A program made the translations under genes and the position numbers. From NCBI GenBank assembly GCA_023435895.1, contig JAEZLH010000036.1, positions 62,001-126,000 of the forward strand: DNA of 64,000 nt, in the 5' to 3' direction. Of the stretch, positions 7,753 through 16,432 are shown piece after piece (position 1 is the stretch's first letter; each line of letters opens with the position of its first letter). Source of the DNA: Bacillota bacterium (lineage in GTDB: Bacteria; Bacillota; Clostridia; Lachnospirales; Lachnospiraceae). The notes beneath the pieces are model-generated. The model did no database searches. It was given only the letters and a program-made list of their open reading frames with translations, and was not told where the DNA came from.

Positions 7753-9879
7753 CTAATTTTTTCTCCAATTCTCATATACAATCAATTTGGATATATCCAG
7801 CGCACTCCAATCTTCCTCCGTATCGCCTGATTCATCCTCTCCTGCAAAATATGCTTTTACATTAGGATTTTTATCTAAAATCTTATTTACTAAATCTCCA
7901 TTTGCCTGAACGTCCGCTCCGGATTGTAAATTAATATTCTTTCCGGCAATAATAAGCCCGGTAAAGTCATACTTCACATTAACATCTCCGGTGGCAATAA
8001 TAATTCCCTGCTTTCCTGTTTCATCCAGCGTAAAATCCCCATTCACGATATTCACATAGTAATGTGTACTGCCATCCGATAATACACCGTCGGATATATG
8101 TGCCAGTTTGCCTCCAATGGCATCCTGATTGATTTTATCTACGTTCAAGATGGTTTCAAATACAGATTTTGTACTAGAAACATACTTTTGCAACGTATGA
8201 GACAGGTTATTATACTGGTTCCCATATGGATCGTTAAAATCGGTATTACTGCCCTGAACAATTGTTGCACTGTTATTATAGGTGATTAAATTTCCTGCTG
8301 TAACATTGGTTCCGGCCGCCGAATTGACAATTATTTTATTAATCGGGAAATTGTTATATACTTTTTCCGGATAGCAAATACTATAATTTTTGAAAAAAGT
8401 GGTAGCTAGTTTCTCATTTTTAAATTTCAGGTAATAATATACCACATTTGACTCACTTCCGAATTTATAAAACACACTGTTTACCGGATCAGAAATATTA
8501 ACGTAATCGGAAAGCTTTCGTTCACCATCAGCGATGGACGAATCCTTAAAAATCACGTCGGTTGAATTAATGTGATACATAGATGTCCCTTGATTATAAT
8601 ACGTAGTATATTCATCCCAGCTAACCGGATTATGCCCCACTTCGATATACTCCGGCGGAAGCAGATAAGCTGTCTGACTTCCTTTCACGGATAATGACTC
8701 ACCGGTCTGAACATCATTGTTTGCTCCAATTGGAGCACCAACTGAAGAATTTGGATCATAGCTTACAGAACCATTATTAAAGCTGAGGTATGCTCGACCT
8801 GCCAAATACAGCTTATTAAGCAAATCCATCTTAAGGAATGCATTTGCCATATTAATTGTAATAGCGCTGTTAGAACTTGCACTGTCTCCGCTGCTGTATC
8901 CGTAATATTCTCCTGCTAAATTCACCTTACTGCTATTCGCATCAATGACCAAATCATCTTTTATAAATGTCTTTCCATTGATGGAGATATCTGTTGTGAG
9001 TAAAGGCTGTTCTGATTTATTTGTTTGTGCAGTGATCAAATTCTTTGCCCATATTTCAAAGGTAGGCGCCGTAATATTTAGCTTCGCTTTATCCTTTATC
9101 GTAATATCTCCCGCAGAGATTACATTGCCATTCTGCATTGTCAATGTATTCGACTCATTGCTTACATTGATACCATCTTCTCCTGCATATACATTACCTA
9201 ACACATTATGGGAACTAGTGGTCGCCCACAATCCCTTATTTGCAATCAAGGAATAATCCATAAATGCTTTGTTATCTACTGTTAATACCGGCGATATAAA
9301 AGAGGAAGAGGGCAATAGTATCTTGATATCCGTTGATAGTGTATTGGCATATCCTTTATTATAACAAATAATTTTTAAACCACTAATAGTTACACTAACA
9401 CCGTCCGTAAGCACAAACCCAAGCTTATTGCCTGTTCTGGTAGAAAAAACTTTTGCTCCATTACCTGTATCAGCATTATACTTCATTTCCTTTAAGTATA
9501 CCTGGTTGAATCTTTCACATTCAATCTCATTGACTATATCCACATTCAATGTGGTTTTTATCTGATTAACAAAATAATCCTGGAATAGAGCTTTTCTTGA
9601 TGCTTCATCCGTAGATGAGAACTTGCTAAGCACTTCTTCATAAGCATCAGCTAGTGATTTCGCAACATCCTCTGTTAAGCTCACTTTCACTTCATTCAAG
9701 GCTTGATCTGCGGAATAGAAGGTTTGTTTGGATTGTCTATGTATCCGTTTCATCTCAACATTAGTAATAGCTGAGGAGACTACAATAGAGCCTAATGCAG
9801 CAATAAATACAAAGCTGATGATAACAAACAATAATGATGCGCCTTTATTATTCAGTTTAAAACGCTCTGCATGCTTCAT
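7753..9879 (-). CDS. Very large prepilin-like protein lacking Glu5 (PilK/PilX/GspK type)
   Basis: A 708-residue protein with a pilin-like N terminus: a short basic leader, the site KG|ASLLFVIISFVFIA, one hydrophobic helix and the segment SADQALNEVKV, as in the PilX N-terminal domain. Position +5 is Phe instead of Glu. In GspK and clostridial PilK the +5 Glu is also missing, and those proteins sit at the tip of the filament because nothing can be added above them. The ectodomain is far larger than a normal pilin (about 670 residues) and has runs of alternating hydrophobic and polar residues with Asn and Gly turns (about residues 200-340 and 620-690), suggesting a beta-helix-like fold. It starts 2 bases after the stop of the preceding prepilin gene. 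Tip location is an inference. Confidence 0.82.
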   Translation of the reverse strand: MKHAERFKLNNKGASLLFVIISFVFIAALGSIVVSSAITNVEMKRIHRQSKQTFYSADQALNEVKVSLTEDVAKSLADAYEEVLSKFSSTDEASRKALFQDYFVNQIKTTLNVDIVNEIECERFNQVYLKEMKYNADTGNGAKVFSTRTGNKLGFVLTDGVSVTISGLKIICYNKGYANTLSTDIKILLPSSSFISPVLTVDNKAFMDYSLIANKGLWATTSSHNVLGNVYAGEDGINVSNESNTLTMQNGNVISAGDITIKDKAKLNITAPTFEIWAKNLITAQTNKSEQPLLTTDISINGKTFIKDDLVIDANSSKVNLAGEYYGYSSGDSASSNSAITINMANAFLKMDLLNKLYLAGRAYLSFNNGSVSYDPNSSVGAPIGANNDVQTGESLSVKGSQTAYLLPPEYIEVGHNPVSWDEYTTYYNQGTSMYHINSTDVIFKDSSIADGERKLSDYVNISDPVNSVFYKFGSESNVVYYYLKFKNEKLATTFFKNYSICYPEKVYNNFPINKIIVNSAAGTNVTAGNLITYNNSATIVQGSNTDFNDPYGNQYNNLSHTLQKYVSSTKSVFETILNVDKINQDAIGGKLAHISDGVLSDGSTHYYVNIVNGDFTLDETGKQGIIIATGDVNVKYDFTGLIIAGKNINLQSGADVQANGDLVNKILDKNPNVKAYFAGEDESGDTEEDWSALDISKLIVYENWRKN

Positions 9880-9881
9880 AA

Positions 9882-11069
9882 TTAATTCTCCTTCGCAGAT
9901 TGAAAAGTAACATATGCATGATCCAACACTTGAGAGTCAATCGTTCCCTTAGGATAAACGGATACACTAATATCATAAATTCTTTCATCTGAATTCTGTT
10001 TTTCATATAAACTTCTGTTAGCGATTGCAACACCGTTAACCAAAGTTCCCGGATAGTTCGTATAGAATGTAGATGCACCTGAAGAAGTATCACTGGAAGT
10101 TATATTTATGTTGGTTCCTAGCGTGTCCATCTGGTTAACTAAATAGAAGTTAATCTTTGCTCCGTTATTAATAACCTTAATAACATCCCTTCCTCCAAAC
10201 ATGGAGGGAGTATAGAAAAGATATACATTACCGTCTTTGGTACTTCCCGGCTCTATTGTTGTTGTACCGCTGAAGGCATCCGTATTATAAGTATAAGATT
10301 TTTGATAAGCTCCACTTCCTGCAGTAGTGGTATAATTCAGTTTACAGGATACCTGAAGGGAAGACGCTGAACTTTTTATAATATCAAGGGTTATGGTCTT
10401 ATTTGTGGCTGCCTTTATGTCATTACTTAGGGTTGATGGAGGTACACTGGGAGTTGGCAAGCTATTCAAGTAACTGGTATACTGTGTTACAAAATCAGAA
10501 AGAGCGATTGAATCCGTATCATTTTTAAGATTCACAATACTTACCTTATTCGCATCTAGTTTTAACAAATTTGGCATTTCAAAATTATTCATGGTGTCAA
10601 CATATTTTGAGTCACCGTACAACGCAGTATCCAATCGAACCATAACATCAAATGCCGCATTGTTGTCCTTTACACCACGAAGTGCTAGATAATAGACTTT
10701 TCTATCCGGACGTCCTAAGTATTCTGCGGTTGCAGGCAAATATCTTGTACCGTTTTTCATATATTCTCCGTATGCATCAGCCGGCATAATATAGAAACCG
10801 TCGTCACCCTCATTCAGATTACTGCTGATAATATCAAAATCCGGACTATGAAATTGAGAGAGGGTTTCTTCCAATGATAATGTCTCCATAGACTCCAGTA
10901 CATTTTGAGCAAGTGTTGCAGCCTTTTGATCCATATCTGCTTTTTTATTTATCTTAGCAACTGTGGCAAATGCATTCATTGCAGCCATAAAAAGAATAGA
11001 CAGTACTACAATACTGATTAGTACTTCAATTAATGAAAAACCTTTATTATTCTGCAATCTCTTCTCCAT
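9882..11069 (-). CDS. Prepilin-like protein (minor pilin, PilV type)
   Basis: A 395-residue prepilin. The leader MEKRLQNNKG is followed by FSLIEVLISIVVLSILFMAA, with the PilD cleavage site after Gly and Glu at +5. The S-L-I-E-V-L-I-S pattern is typical of PilV/GspI-like minor subunits. The ectodomain is long for the class. The ATG at 11069 is 7 bases from GAGAGG; the ATG at 11084 has no site. It follows pilO by 40 bases and precedes the GspK-like gene by 2 bases, suggesting translational coupling. GspI/PilV-like and GspK-like proteins contact each other in known initiation complexes, which fits this pairing. Confidence 0.85.
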   Translation of the reverse strand: MEKRLQNNKGFSLIEVLISIVVLSILFMAAMNAFATVAKINKKADMDQKAATLAQNVLESMETLSLEETLSQFHSPDFDIISSNLNEGDDGFYIMPADAYGEYMKNGTRYLPATAEYLGRPDRKVYYLALRGVKDNNAAFDVMVRLDTALYGDSKYVDTMNNFEMPNLLKLDANKVSIVNLKNDTDSIALSDFVTQYTSYLNSLPTPSVPPSTLSNDIKAATNKTITLDIIKSSASSLQVSCKLNYTTTAGSGAYQKSYTYNTDAFSGTTTIEPGSTKDGNVYLFYTPSMFGGRDVIKVINNGAKINFYLVNQMDTLGTNINITSSDTSSGASTFYTNYPGTLVNGVAIANRSLYEKQNSDERIYDISVSVYPKGTIDSQVLDHAYVTFQSAKEN

Positions 11070-11109
11070 AATCAAGCCTCTCAATCACCAATAACATAAA
11101 CTGTACCCC

Positions 11110-11910
11110 TTACTGATTATCCTTCTCTTTCTCAGGAGGTATTTCGATGGTTCCGAAAATATTATCTGTTCCAATCTTAATATCACCAATGGTCGGAGGC
11201 ACATAATTAATCCCTTTACCAATCAGGTGATACATATTAATATTCATCGAGCCGGATACATTTCCCGTTTCGCTGTCATAAGAAACCGTTATATCTCCTG
11301 CATTACACTTTTCTTTATAATTATTAATATAATCGAGGCTCTTCTTAAAATCCTCATAAGTTGATCGGAAAGTAATTGAAATAGTCTCACGATAACCGCT
11401 TAGGCTTTTCAATCCTTCCATTAATTTGGCATCTACTTGTGTTTTATTATCTGTTTGATCCTTTTTCTCACCGGTAGATTTTGATAATTCTGAGTTTGCC
11501 TTATCCAAATCCGCTCCTTCGCTGTTTGCTTGGTTAACCGTATTTGTTCCGTTAAACAGAAAAACCGGATCAGCAAAGGTTATGGAATTGACCTCCATCC
11601 CGGTATTATCCTGAAGGTCTTTCACAAAAATCATGCTTTTTTCTTCGCTTGCTCCATTACCGTAGGAGGAAACCATAGTCTGATAATTCCCTTTTAAGGT
11701 TTCATTCTCCTTCACAATCTTATCTTTATCATTAACCTTTTTTTGAAGGTCGGAATATCTTGTTTCTAATTTTGTAATATCGCTATTAATAGCATCCACT
11801 TTTTTCATATTATCTACATAAATGAAATAATAGCATACCCAAAGAACGGCTAACGATAAGATAATTATCAACAATTTTAAATCCTTTTTGGAGATTTTAA
11901 TACTTCTCAT
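11110..11910 (-). CDS. pilO: Type IV pilus inner-membrane alignment protein PilO
   Basis: A 266-residue bitopic protein: a short basic cytoplasmic tail, one membrane helix (LKLLIIILSLAVLWVCYYF), a coiled coil (about residues 35-75) and an extracytoplasmic ferredoxin-like domain with ESISITFRSTYEDFKKSLDY-like features near the C terminus. PilO pairs with PilN and links the cytoplasmic PilM ring to the pilus platform. Its ATG at 11910 lies just after the pilMN stop, and its ribosome site GAGGAGG is inside the last codons of pilMN, so translation is coupled. A longer frame reaching 11994 overlaps pilMN and is not used. Confidence 0.87.
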   Translation of the reverse strand: MRSIKISKKDLKLLIIILSLAVLWVCYYFIYVDNMKKVDAINSDITKLETRYSDLQKKVNDKDKIVKENETLKGNYQTMVSSYGNGASEEKSMIFVKDLQDNTGMEVNSITFADPVFLFNGTNTVNQANSEGADLDKANSELSKSTGEKKDQTDNKTQVDAKLMEGLKSLSGYRETISITFRSTYEDFKKSLDYINNYKEKCNAGDITVSYDSETGNVSGSMNINMYHLIGKGINYVPPTIGDIKIGTDNIFGTIEIPPEKEKDNQ

Positions 11911-11911
11911 A

Positions 11912-13546
11912 TTATTTAACCTCCTCTGTACTTTGTTGCTTTTGTATGTAATCGGCTGAAATCGAAAAGCTGACTTTGGTGATACCAAAATCATCCTTCT
12001 CTTCTGTTATCCCAGCAGTTCTTATATTCATTAATATTGATATTGTCTTTAATTGTACCATTGTCAGCGCTGCTGTTTCTTTAGAATCCGCGGTTAAATT
12101 CAACAGCAGCTGTGTGCTATTGGCGCTAAGGGAGTGTACAGTAACAGCCGATGGAAGCTTTTCTTCTAATTCCTTTATGAGTGGAAGCAAGTTCTCATTA
12201 TTTGTATAACACAGAGTCTCCAGATCATCCAATGCCTTCACTTTGCCTTTTAAATCCAGGTTTTCCGAATACACCTCATTAATACTGCTCATTTTATTAA
12301 TCTCAGTATTCAGCCTATTCTTATCCTTCTGAGCATCATGTAACTGCTGAGCTGATACAAACCAAAGCACCAACGAAGTCACAACCACCAATGAACTGAT
12401 TGTAAAGACTGACACCATGTCATTCTTTTTTGTGACCCTCTCCATATACTTTTTGGGAACCAGCCCTATGGGAGCAATACTTGCGCCAACGGCTGCGGAG
12501 AAATCATAACTAGCAAGTGGTATTTCTGCCTTTTTGTTGTCAAAGCTTATACTGTGGAAAGATGTTAGTATTTTGGTTTCAATTCCTATCTCTGTTGATA
12601 ATAATTTGTCAAGACCCAGTATATACGCTCCCTGTCCAGTTAGACGGATACTTCTGATTCTGGAATCCTTTTTCTTCGATCCGTAATAATCTACAACACG
12701 AACCAAATTATTGATTAAATATCGTAGGGCTTCGGTTATCTCTTTGTTCGTATTATCTTCTTGCACTTCATCTGATGAATTTATTGATTGATAATAATAA
12801 TCCTGTGTAGGAAAACTGCTGTTAATGAAGGTTCTTTGTGTAAGAGCGGTAAAGGCATCTTCCGATGCAATATGTAAATCCTTGTTTTCAGAAACCGCAT
12901 TCAACACAGAATCATAACCATACGGAATGACTCGTTGAAGTTCCAAAGCGTCCTTGTTCAATACATTGATCATCGTATTTTGTTCATTAATCTGAACAAA
13001 CATACTGATTTCTGGAATTGCCTCCTGCTGATACAGTTGATAAACGCTATTTCCTACATAATCGATGGAAGTAATTTTAAGCCTTAATAATTCAGCAAGA
13101 TTATAATAGGTCATCAATAAATTACTGTGCATTGCCAAAACCAAAAGTCGATAATTCTTTATCTCCTTCGTATCGACCCGTTCCATTATAATATAAGAGA
13201 GACTATAATCTTTGGTATCGATGGGAAAATAGTCCGTAGCATTGGCTTCAATAATTTCTTGTATTTTATTTTCTTTCACATAAGGAATAATGACTTCTCT
13301 GTTCACTATTTTCGATGAAGATATGGTAAATATAGCCTGAGTCAAGCGTATTTTTTCTTTTTTAAGGGCATCATTAATTGACTTTGCTAAAGAATCAACG
13401 TCTCTGATATATCCATCCTCCACGCAATCAACAGGAGTATCAATCATTATTGTATGATATATCTTCGGATTCTTCTGCTTATATTTTATGACACATATTT
13501 TAGTAACCTTAGTACCTATCTCAAAGCTTAAAACTTTTGTACTCAT
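11912..13546 (-). CDS. pilMN: PilM-PilN fusion protein of the type IV pilus
   Basis: The 544-residue protein joins an actin-like PilM ATPase domain (about residues 1-350, starting VLSFEIGTKVTKICVIK and with the LTGQGAYILGLDKLLS segment) to a PilN domain consisting of a membrane helix (VFTISSLVVVTSLVLWFVSA), a coiled coil and a C-terminal ferredoxin-like part. In most bacteria these are separate proteins that bind through the PilN N-terminal peptide; in Clostridioides difficile the same fusion is known as PilMN. The fusion fixes a 1:1 ratio. The ATG at 13546 is 5 bases from GGAGG. It is followed at once by pilO. Confidence 0.88.
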   Translation of the reverse strand: MSTKVLSFEIGTKVTKICVIKYKQKNPKIYHTIMIDTPVDCVEDGYIRDVDSLAKSINDALKKEKIRLTQAIFTISSSKIVNREVIIPYVKENKIQEIIEANATDYFPIDTKDYSLSYIIMERVDTKEIKNYRLLVLAMHSNLLMTYYNLAELLRLKITSIDYVGNSVYQLYQQEAIPEISMFVQINEQNTMINVLNKDALELQRVIPYGYDSVLNAVSENKDLHIASEDAFTALTQRTFINSSFPTQDYYYQSINSSDEVQEDNTNKEITEALRYLINNLVRVVDYYGSKKKDSRIRSIRLTGQGAYILGLDKLLSTEIGIETKILTSFHSISFDNKKAEIPLASYDFSAAVGASIAPIGLVPKKYMERVTKKNDMVSVFTISSLVVVTSLVLWFVSAQQLHDAQKDKNRLNTEINKMSSINEVYSENLDLKGKVKALDDLETLCYTNNENLLPLIKELEEKLPSAVTVHSLSANSTQLLLNLTADSKETAALTMVQLKTISILMNIRTAGITEEKDDFGITKVSFSISADYIQKQQSTEEVK

Positions 13547-13620
13547 GAATACCTCCATTTAACTTACAGTTTTATCCTGCATTAGCTATAGTGTTGTATA
13601 TGTTAAATTTTACCATCTAT

Positions 13621-14406
13621 CTATAGTAATAAACGCAGATACCAACTTACTAATTGATCCCCAAACAACATGGCAATAAAAATACCAGCTGATAAGTAAG
13701 GTCCCATTGCGAGCATTCGATCTGCATGTTTTATTTTCATTCTTAATATATGTAGGATAGACCCTAATAAACATCCAAGAAACAGGGCTAGTAATATGTT
13801 CTTCCAGCCAACTATTAAGCCTGCAACCGCCATAAGCTTAATGTCCCCTCCACCAATTGCCTTCCCCTTAGAAAGCACGTAAATCAAATATAAAAATCCA
13901 CTAACACAAAAAAAGCCAATTAAGTAAAGTCCCCAATTATGATAATCCAGTCCCATCCTTATCAGCCCTGCAACTAATAGAAATAAATTAATTTTTTCTG
14001 GTATTTCGTAGATTCGAAAATCAATAACACTTAATACAATTAGTGCCGAAGCTGTAAAACAAAATACAATTGTGGTCAAATGATAATTAAGAGATTGTTC
14101 TGCCACACCTGGCAATCCTCTTATAAGAAAAATTGCTATGTAGATTACCCCGTTTAATAATTCAATGAGAGGATATTGAATGCTGATTTTAGTACTGCAA
14201 TTACGACATCTACCTTTCAGTAAAAGATAGCTAACCACAGGTATCAAATCCCGATTTCTTAAGGGCTTGCCACATCCCATGCAATGGGATCTTGATTTTG
14301 ATAAGCTCACTCCAAGTGGTATTCTGTATATGCAAACATTTAGGAAGCTACCTATAAGAAGACCGTATATTAAGATTATGCTTATGATAAGTAGGTTGAT
14401 AGTCAT
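13621..14406 (-). CDS. pilD: Prepilin leader peptidase/N-methyltransferase PilD
   Basis: A 261-residue polytopic membrane aspartic protease that cleaves class III leaders after Gly and methylates the new N terminus. The N-terminal domain has GSFLNVCIYRIP and the zinc-type tetracysteine CMGC...CRNC; the protease aspartates are in VLSVIDFRIYEIP and GKAIGGGDIKLM (the GGGD motif). The longest frame would start at a TTG at 14493, inside the strong hairpin behind pilA, so it is rejected. The ATG at 14406 preceded by AAGTGAG is chosen; the ATG at 14427 is possible but has no ribosome site. It is the only prepilin peptidase in the window and should process all five prepilins here. Confidence 0.9.
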   Translation of the reverse strand: MTINLLIISIILIYGLLIGSFLNVCIYRIPLGVSLSKSRSHCMGCGKPLRNRDLIPVVSYLLLKGRCRNCSTKISIQYPLIELLNGVIYIAIFLIRGLPGVAEQSLNYHLTTIVFCFTASALIVLSVIDFRIYEIPEKINLFLLVAGLIRMGLDYHNWGLYLIGFFCVSGFLYLIYVLSKGKAIGGGDIKLMAVAGLIVGWKNILLALFLGCLLGSILHILRMKIKHADRMLAMGPYLSAGIFIAMLFGDQLVSWYLRLLL

Positions 14407-14443
14407 AGGTGGCTCACTTTCATATGTCATTTGTAAAATATAA

Positions 14444-14487
14444 TCTGAATTATTACAGACTGACTTCACAGTCTGTAATAATTCAGA
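14444..14487 (-). terminator. 19-bp perfect hairpin after the major pilin gene
   Basis: The arms 14444-14462 (TCTGAATTATTACAGACTG) and 14469-14487 are exact reverse complements with a 6-base loop. The hairpin starts 7 bases after the pilA stop codon and, on the minus strand, is followed by TTATATTTTAC, a weak U-tract. It could be a partial terminator that lets pilA be made in excess over pilD and later genes, or a 3-prime stabiliser of the pilA message after processing. Confidence 0.75.
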
Positions 14488-14494
14488 ACTCAAA

Positions 14495-14959
14495 TTAGTT
14501 TGTAACAGTTAATAAGTTATCCCCTGTTGCACTTTCTTTAGTCGCTACAGTGATTTTATTAGTAGTAGCATCATAGCTAATATAGATATTATTATCTTTA
14601 CCTTTTTTCGATGTTAACTTTGCTTCAATCTCTTCGGCAGCTTTCACTTCTTTCGTTGATCCTGATGGTACAGCAATCTCTCCAATCAAAATATCAAGTG
14701 CTTCTGCACCATAGGTAGCTTCCAAGAAATCTGCTAACGTTTCTGACTCTATACTCTCTAAACTATCTTCACTTGATGCTAAAGAAGTCTGTGCCGCTGT
14801 AAACACCGTATTCAAAACCTGCAAGTCCTTAGATTCCCTTGATTTCTCTACATACTTAATAACCTGAGGTGCCAATGCTCCAATTAAGATAGCCATAATT
14901 GCCATAACGACGATTAATTCCACTAATGTAAAACCTTTGTTATTTCTCTTTTTGTTCAT
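14495..14959 (-). CDS. pilA: Major type IV pilin PilA
   Basis: A 154-residue prepilin with the short leader MNKKRNNKG and the mature N terminus FTLVELIVVMAIMAILIGAL, with Glu at +5 and the hydrophobic alpha-1 helix. The helix continues as VIKYVEKSRESKDLQVLNTVFTAAQTS and is followed by a small beta domain ending ISYDATTNKITV. It is the smallest and most typical pilin of the cluster and the only one followed by a strong hairpin, which suits the major subunit. There are no cysteines, so no disulfide D-region, as in other clostridial pilins. The ribosome site AAAGGGGA is 9 bases upstream. Confidence 0.9.
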   Translation of the reverse strand: MNKKRNNKGFTLVELIVVMAIMAILIGALAPQVIKYVEKSRESKDLQVLNTVFTAAQTSLASSEDSLESIESETLADFLEATYGAEALDILIGEIAVPSGSTKEVKAAEEIEAKLTSKKGKDNNIYISYDATTNKITVATKESATGDNLLTVTN

Positions 14960-15058
14960 AAAATAATTCCCCTTTTCTTAAATTAGTTTGTTTCATTCCT
15001 AAGTATCTTAAGTAATTGCTCTCCACAATTAATTAATTCAAATTCATTACATTTCTGA

Positions 15059-16273
15059 TTAAACATTCTCTACCGAACTGTAAATCGACATCATCGGTTG
15101 GAAGATTGCTCCGAGAATTACACTAACAATCAATGCCAGAATAATAATTAATAGCGGCTCCATTACTGCAACCAAACTCGCTGTCGCCGTTTCCACTTCT
15201 TCTTCATAATACTCAGCTGCTTTGACAAGCATACTCTCGAGATTACCGGTTTCCTCTCCAATCTCCGTCATATTATAGAGCAGAGGAGGAAATACTCCTG
15301 ACTTCTGTAAAGGTACCGACATGGGGATACCACGTTCAATTTCTGATTTGGCATCATACAGTGTTCGCTGAATTACCACGTTTTTGATACCTCTTGCTGT
15401 AATCGCCATTGCATTCGGTAAAGTAATACCAGAAGAGATTAGAGAACTCATTGTCCTACTAAACGTTCCACAAGCAGACTTAATTATCAATGTTCCAAAC
15501 AAGGGAACCTTCAATGCAACTGATGCTATCATTCTGCTTCCTTGTTGAGTTGACGCAAAAATTCGAAACAAAACAACTGCCAACACTACTATAAATAGCA
15601 AGATATACCAATAGTGAACAAAGAAGTGACTCACCTCTAAAACCCCTATTGTTAATGGAGGCAATTTAGTTCCCATATCCTCAAACATACTGATAAAATT
15701 AGGGATTACCACCATCATTAAAAGCACAACCACACCAATTGCAACAATCGATACGAATGCCGGATAGATCATGGCTTTTCCAACCACACTTTTTAACTTT
15801 GCACTTTTCTCAAAATATGTAGCCATTCTTGAAAAACAGGTTTCAAGACTGCCGGAGGCTTCTGCTGCTTCCACCATGCTGATTAATATGGAGGGAAACA
15901 CATCATCTCTGCTATTCATCGCGTTCGCTAAGGTATCGCCCTTTTCGATTGACATCTTAACCTCAACAACCGCCTTGGCAAGCTTCTTATTGGTCGTTTG
16001 CTCTCCTAGCATGTCCAAAGCACGAATTATTGGAATTCCTGCTGAGATAATACTATAAAATTGTCGGCAAAATACTGCAATATCCTTTGTTTTAACCGTT
16101 GTATTAAAACCAAAACTAACATCCTTGTTAAATATATTCTCTTCCTCTACCTTAAGAGGTAATTTGCCTTCCAATTTAAGAGCTGCAATCGCATTCTCTT
16201 TTGAAGATGCTTCCATGGATCCTTTTATTTGCTTACCTTGTAAGTTAATAGCTATATATCGGTAATTCGCCAT
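15059..16273 (-). CDS. pilC: Type IV pilus platform protein PilC
   Basis: A 404-residue polytopic membrane protein of the GspF/PilC family: an N-terminal variable segment (MANYRYIAINLQGKQIKG...) and two GspF domains, with three hydrophobic membrane segments (around residues 170-195, 220-240 and 375-400). Motifs FCRQFYSIISAGIPIIRALDML and the matching second copy TFSRTMSSLISSGITLPNAMAI are clear. PilC transmits the ATPase motion of PilB and PilT to pilin insertion and removal. The ATG at 16273 is 7 bases from GAGGA; the frame extends to 16327 but without a ribosome site. A strong promoter lies just upstream at 16316-16344. Confidence 0.92.
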   Translation of the reverse strand: MANYRYIAINLQGKQIKGSMEASSKENAIAALKLEGKLPLKVEEENIFNKDVSFGFNTTVKTKDIAVFCRQFYSIISAGIPIIRALDMLGEQTTNKKLAKAVVEVKMSIEKGDTLANAMNSRDDVFPSILISMVEAAEASGSLETCFSRMATYFEKSAKLKSVVGKAMIYPAFVSIVAIGVVVLLMMVVIPNFISMFEDMGTKLPPLTIGVLEVSHFFVHYWYILLFIVVLAVVLFRIFASTQQGSRMIASVALKVPLFGTLIIKSACGTFSRTMSSLISSGITLPNAMAITARGIKNVVIQRTLYDAKSEIERGIPMSVPLQKSGVFPPLLYNMTEIGEETGNLESMLVKAAEYYEEEVETATASLVAVMEPLLIIILALIVSVILGAIFQPMMSIYSSVENV

Positions 16274-16315
16274 ACGTAATTCCTCATCTTCCCTCCGTAA
16301 ACCTGTCTCATGTAT

Positions 16316-16344
16316 ATTATAGTTCATAATATAGGCTTTTTCAA
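16316..16344 (-). promoter_or_regulatory. Internal sigma-A promoter before pilC
   Basis: On the minus strand TTGAAA (16339-16344), a 17-base spacer and TATAAT (16316-16321). Transcription would begin near 16309, about 36 bases before the pilC start, giving a separate route to pilC, pilA and the downstream genes without pilB and pilT. Confidence 0.6.
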
Positions 16345-16416
16345 TACGATTTTACAAATTTTGTTAAATCACATTTGGGGAACCCTGTCAATTCATAATT
16401 TATCCTACTATATTCC

Positions 16417-16432
16417 TATTGACTTGTCAATA
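16417..16432. repeat. Perfect inverted repeat abutting the pilT stop codon
   Basis: TATTGAC-TT-GTCAATA, 7-base arms around 2 bases, directly next to the pilT stop. On the minus strand it contains a TTGACA that could pair with TAGGAT 17 bases on as a further promoter, so it may be an operator or simply promoter sequence. The purpose is unknown. Confidence 0.4.

Noticed and set aside
14406..14493. Longer pilD start at the TTG at 14493
   Set aside because: The extension would encode the 19-bp hairpin behind pilA and adds residues not typical for PilD; ATG 14406 has a ribosome site, although a weak one.
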